Program-made: the position numbers and the translations under genes
Part shown: positions 34,191 to 34,289 of the stretch, piece after piece
How the letters are laid out: every line of letters starts with the position of its first letter
Numbering within the stretch: position 1 is the first letter of the stretch
NCBI GenBank assembly: GCA_001828935.1
Contig: MHZX01000047.1
Location: 1-34,289, forward strand
Direction of reading: 5' to 3'
DNA from: Rhodocyclales bacterium RIFCSPLOWO2_02_FULL_63_24
GTDB taxonomy: Bacteria; Pseudomonadota; Gammaproteobacteria; Burkholderiales; Rhodocyclaceae
Length of the DNA: 34,289 nt
The notes under the pieces: model-generated
Databases searched by the model: none
What the model was told of the DNA's origin: nothing
What the model saw: only the letters and a program-made list of their open reading frames with translations

Positions 34191-34289
34191 TTACTTCAGA
34201 AGCTTCCAGTCGCCGTTTTCGACGGTGGCCATGACGGCAGCACGCGCATCGAAGCCGTTGTGGTCCTTGGCCGACATGTTGAACACGCC
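34191..34289 (-). CDS. ABC transporter substrate-binding protein, C-terminal end
   Basis: The last 32 codons of a minus-strand gene cut by the window edge. The sequence GVFNMSAKDHNGFDARAAV, then ENGDWKLLK and TAA matches the C-terminus of periplasmic LivK-type binding proteins of the aromatic/amino acid HAAT transporters. It completes the transporter with livH, livM-livG and livF. The 116 bp to the ligase gene contain no obvious terminator, so co-transcription is likely. Confidence 0.8.
   Translation of the reverse strand, partial: GVFNMSAKDHNGFDARAAVMATVENGDWKLLK

Overview
The window reads as a chromosomal segment of a GC-rich betaproteobacterium, most likely from the Rhodocyclales/Nitrosomonadales side. 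The grounds are the styles of ArgG, ArgF, MurJ, KdsB and LpxK, a DUF2788 protein, a CobD/CbiB-like protein next to a CoA-type Nudix hydrolase, a membrane H+-pyrophosphatase beside a PPi-type phosphofructokinase, and a Liv-type transporter linked to an aryl-CoA ligase. No tRNA, rRNA, CRISPR array or complete insertion sequence was seen. The assignment is inference from gene content; no marker gene was compared.

Positions 1-3720 are accessory DNA. They hold an unidentified ORF, two exported proteins (an alpha/beta hydrolase and a PEBP/YbhB-like protein), a BrnT-type toxin with its antitoxin and a third coupled ORF, a 159-bp nested palindrome, short gene remnants, and an MntA-type nucleotidyltransferase antitoxin whose HepT partner stops after 19 codons.

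Positions 3730-13339 are mostly housekeeping genes. A Nudix - CobD-like - thiolase operon (minus strand) faces a class-I glutamine amidotransferase. The arginine operon argD-argF-argG continues into DUF2788, ppnP and yajQ with very tight spacing. A solitary ParA ATPase and a small unknown gene precede rpsT, which has a clear sigma70 promoter and terminator.

Positions 13441-25332 hold envelope and energy genes: murJ, a gamma-glutamyltransferase whose start lies across a terminator, hppA, and two phosphofructokinases facing tail to tail. One PFK has the PPi-type signature and the other has a Gly/Lys combination that points to ATP. They are followed by adk and the cell-envelope operon exbB-exbD-lpxK-trm112-kdsB. 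hppA, pfp, the ATP-type PFK and adk together form a locus for handling pyrophosphate and adenylates.

Positions 25421-34289 look like an aromatic-acid (phenylpropanoid-like) uptake and degradation island. An unusual TetR regulator carries a second N-terminal HTH and has a perfect inverted repeat around its own -10 box. It is convergent with a minus-strand operon that runs livK (partial), feruloyl-CoA-synthetase-like ligase, thiolase, small ORF, enoyl-CoA hydratase, livH, a fused livM-livG and livF. A plausible reading is that the transporter imports the acid, the ligase activates it and the hydratase and thiolase shorten the side chain. The natural substrate cannot be read from sequence.
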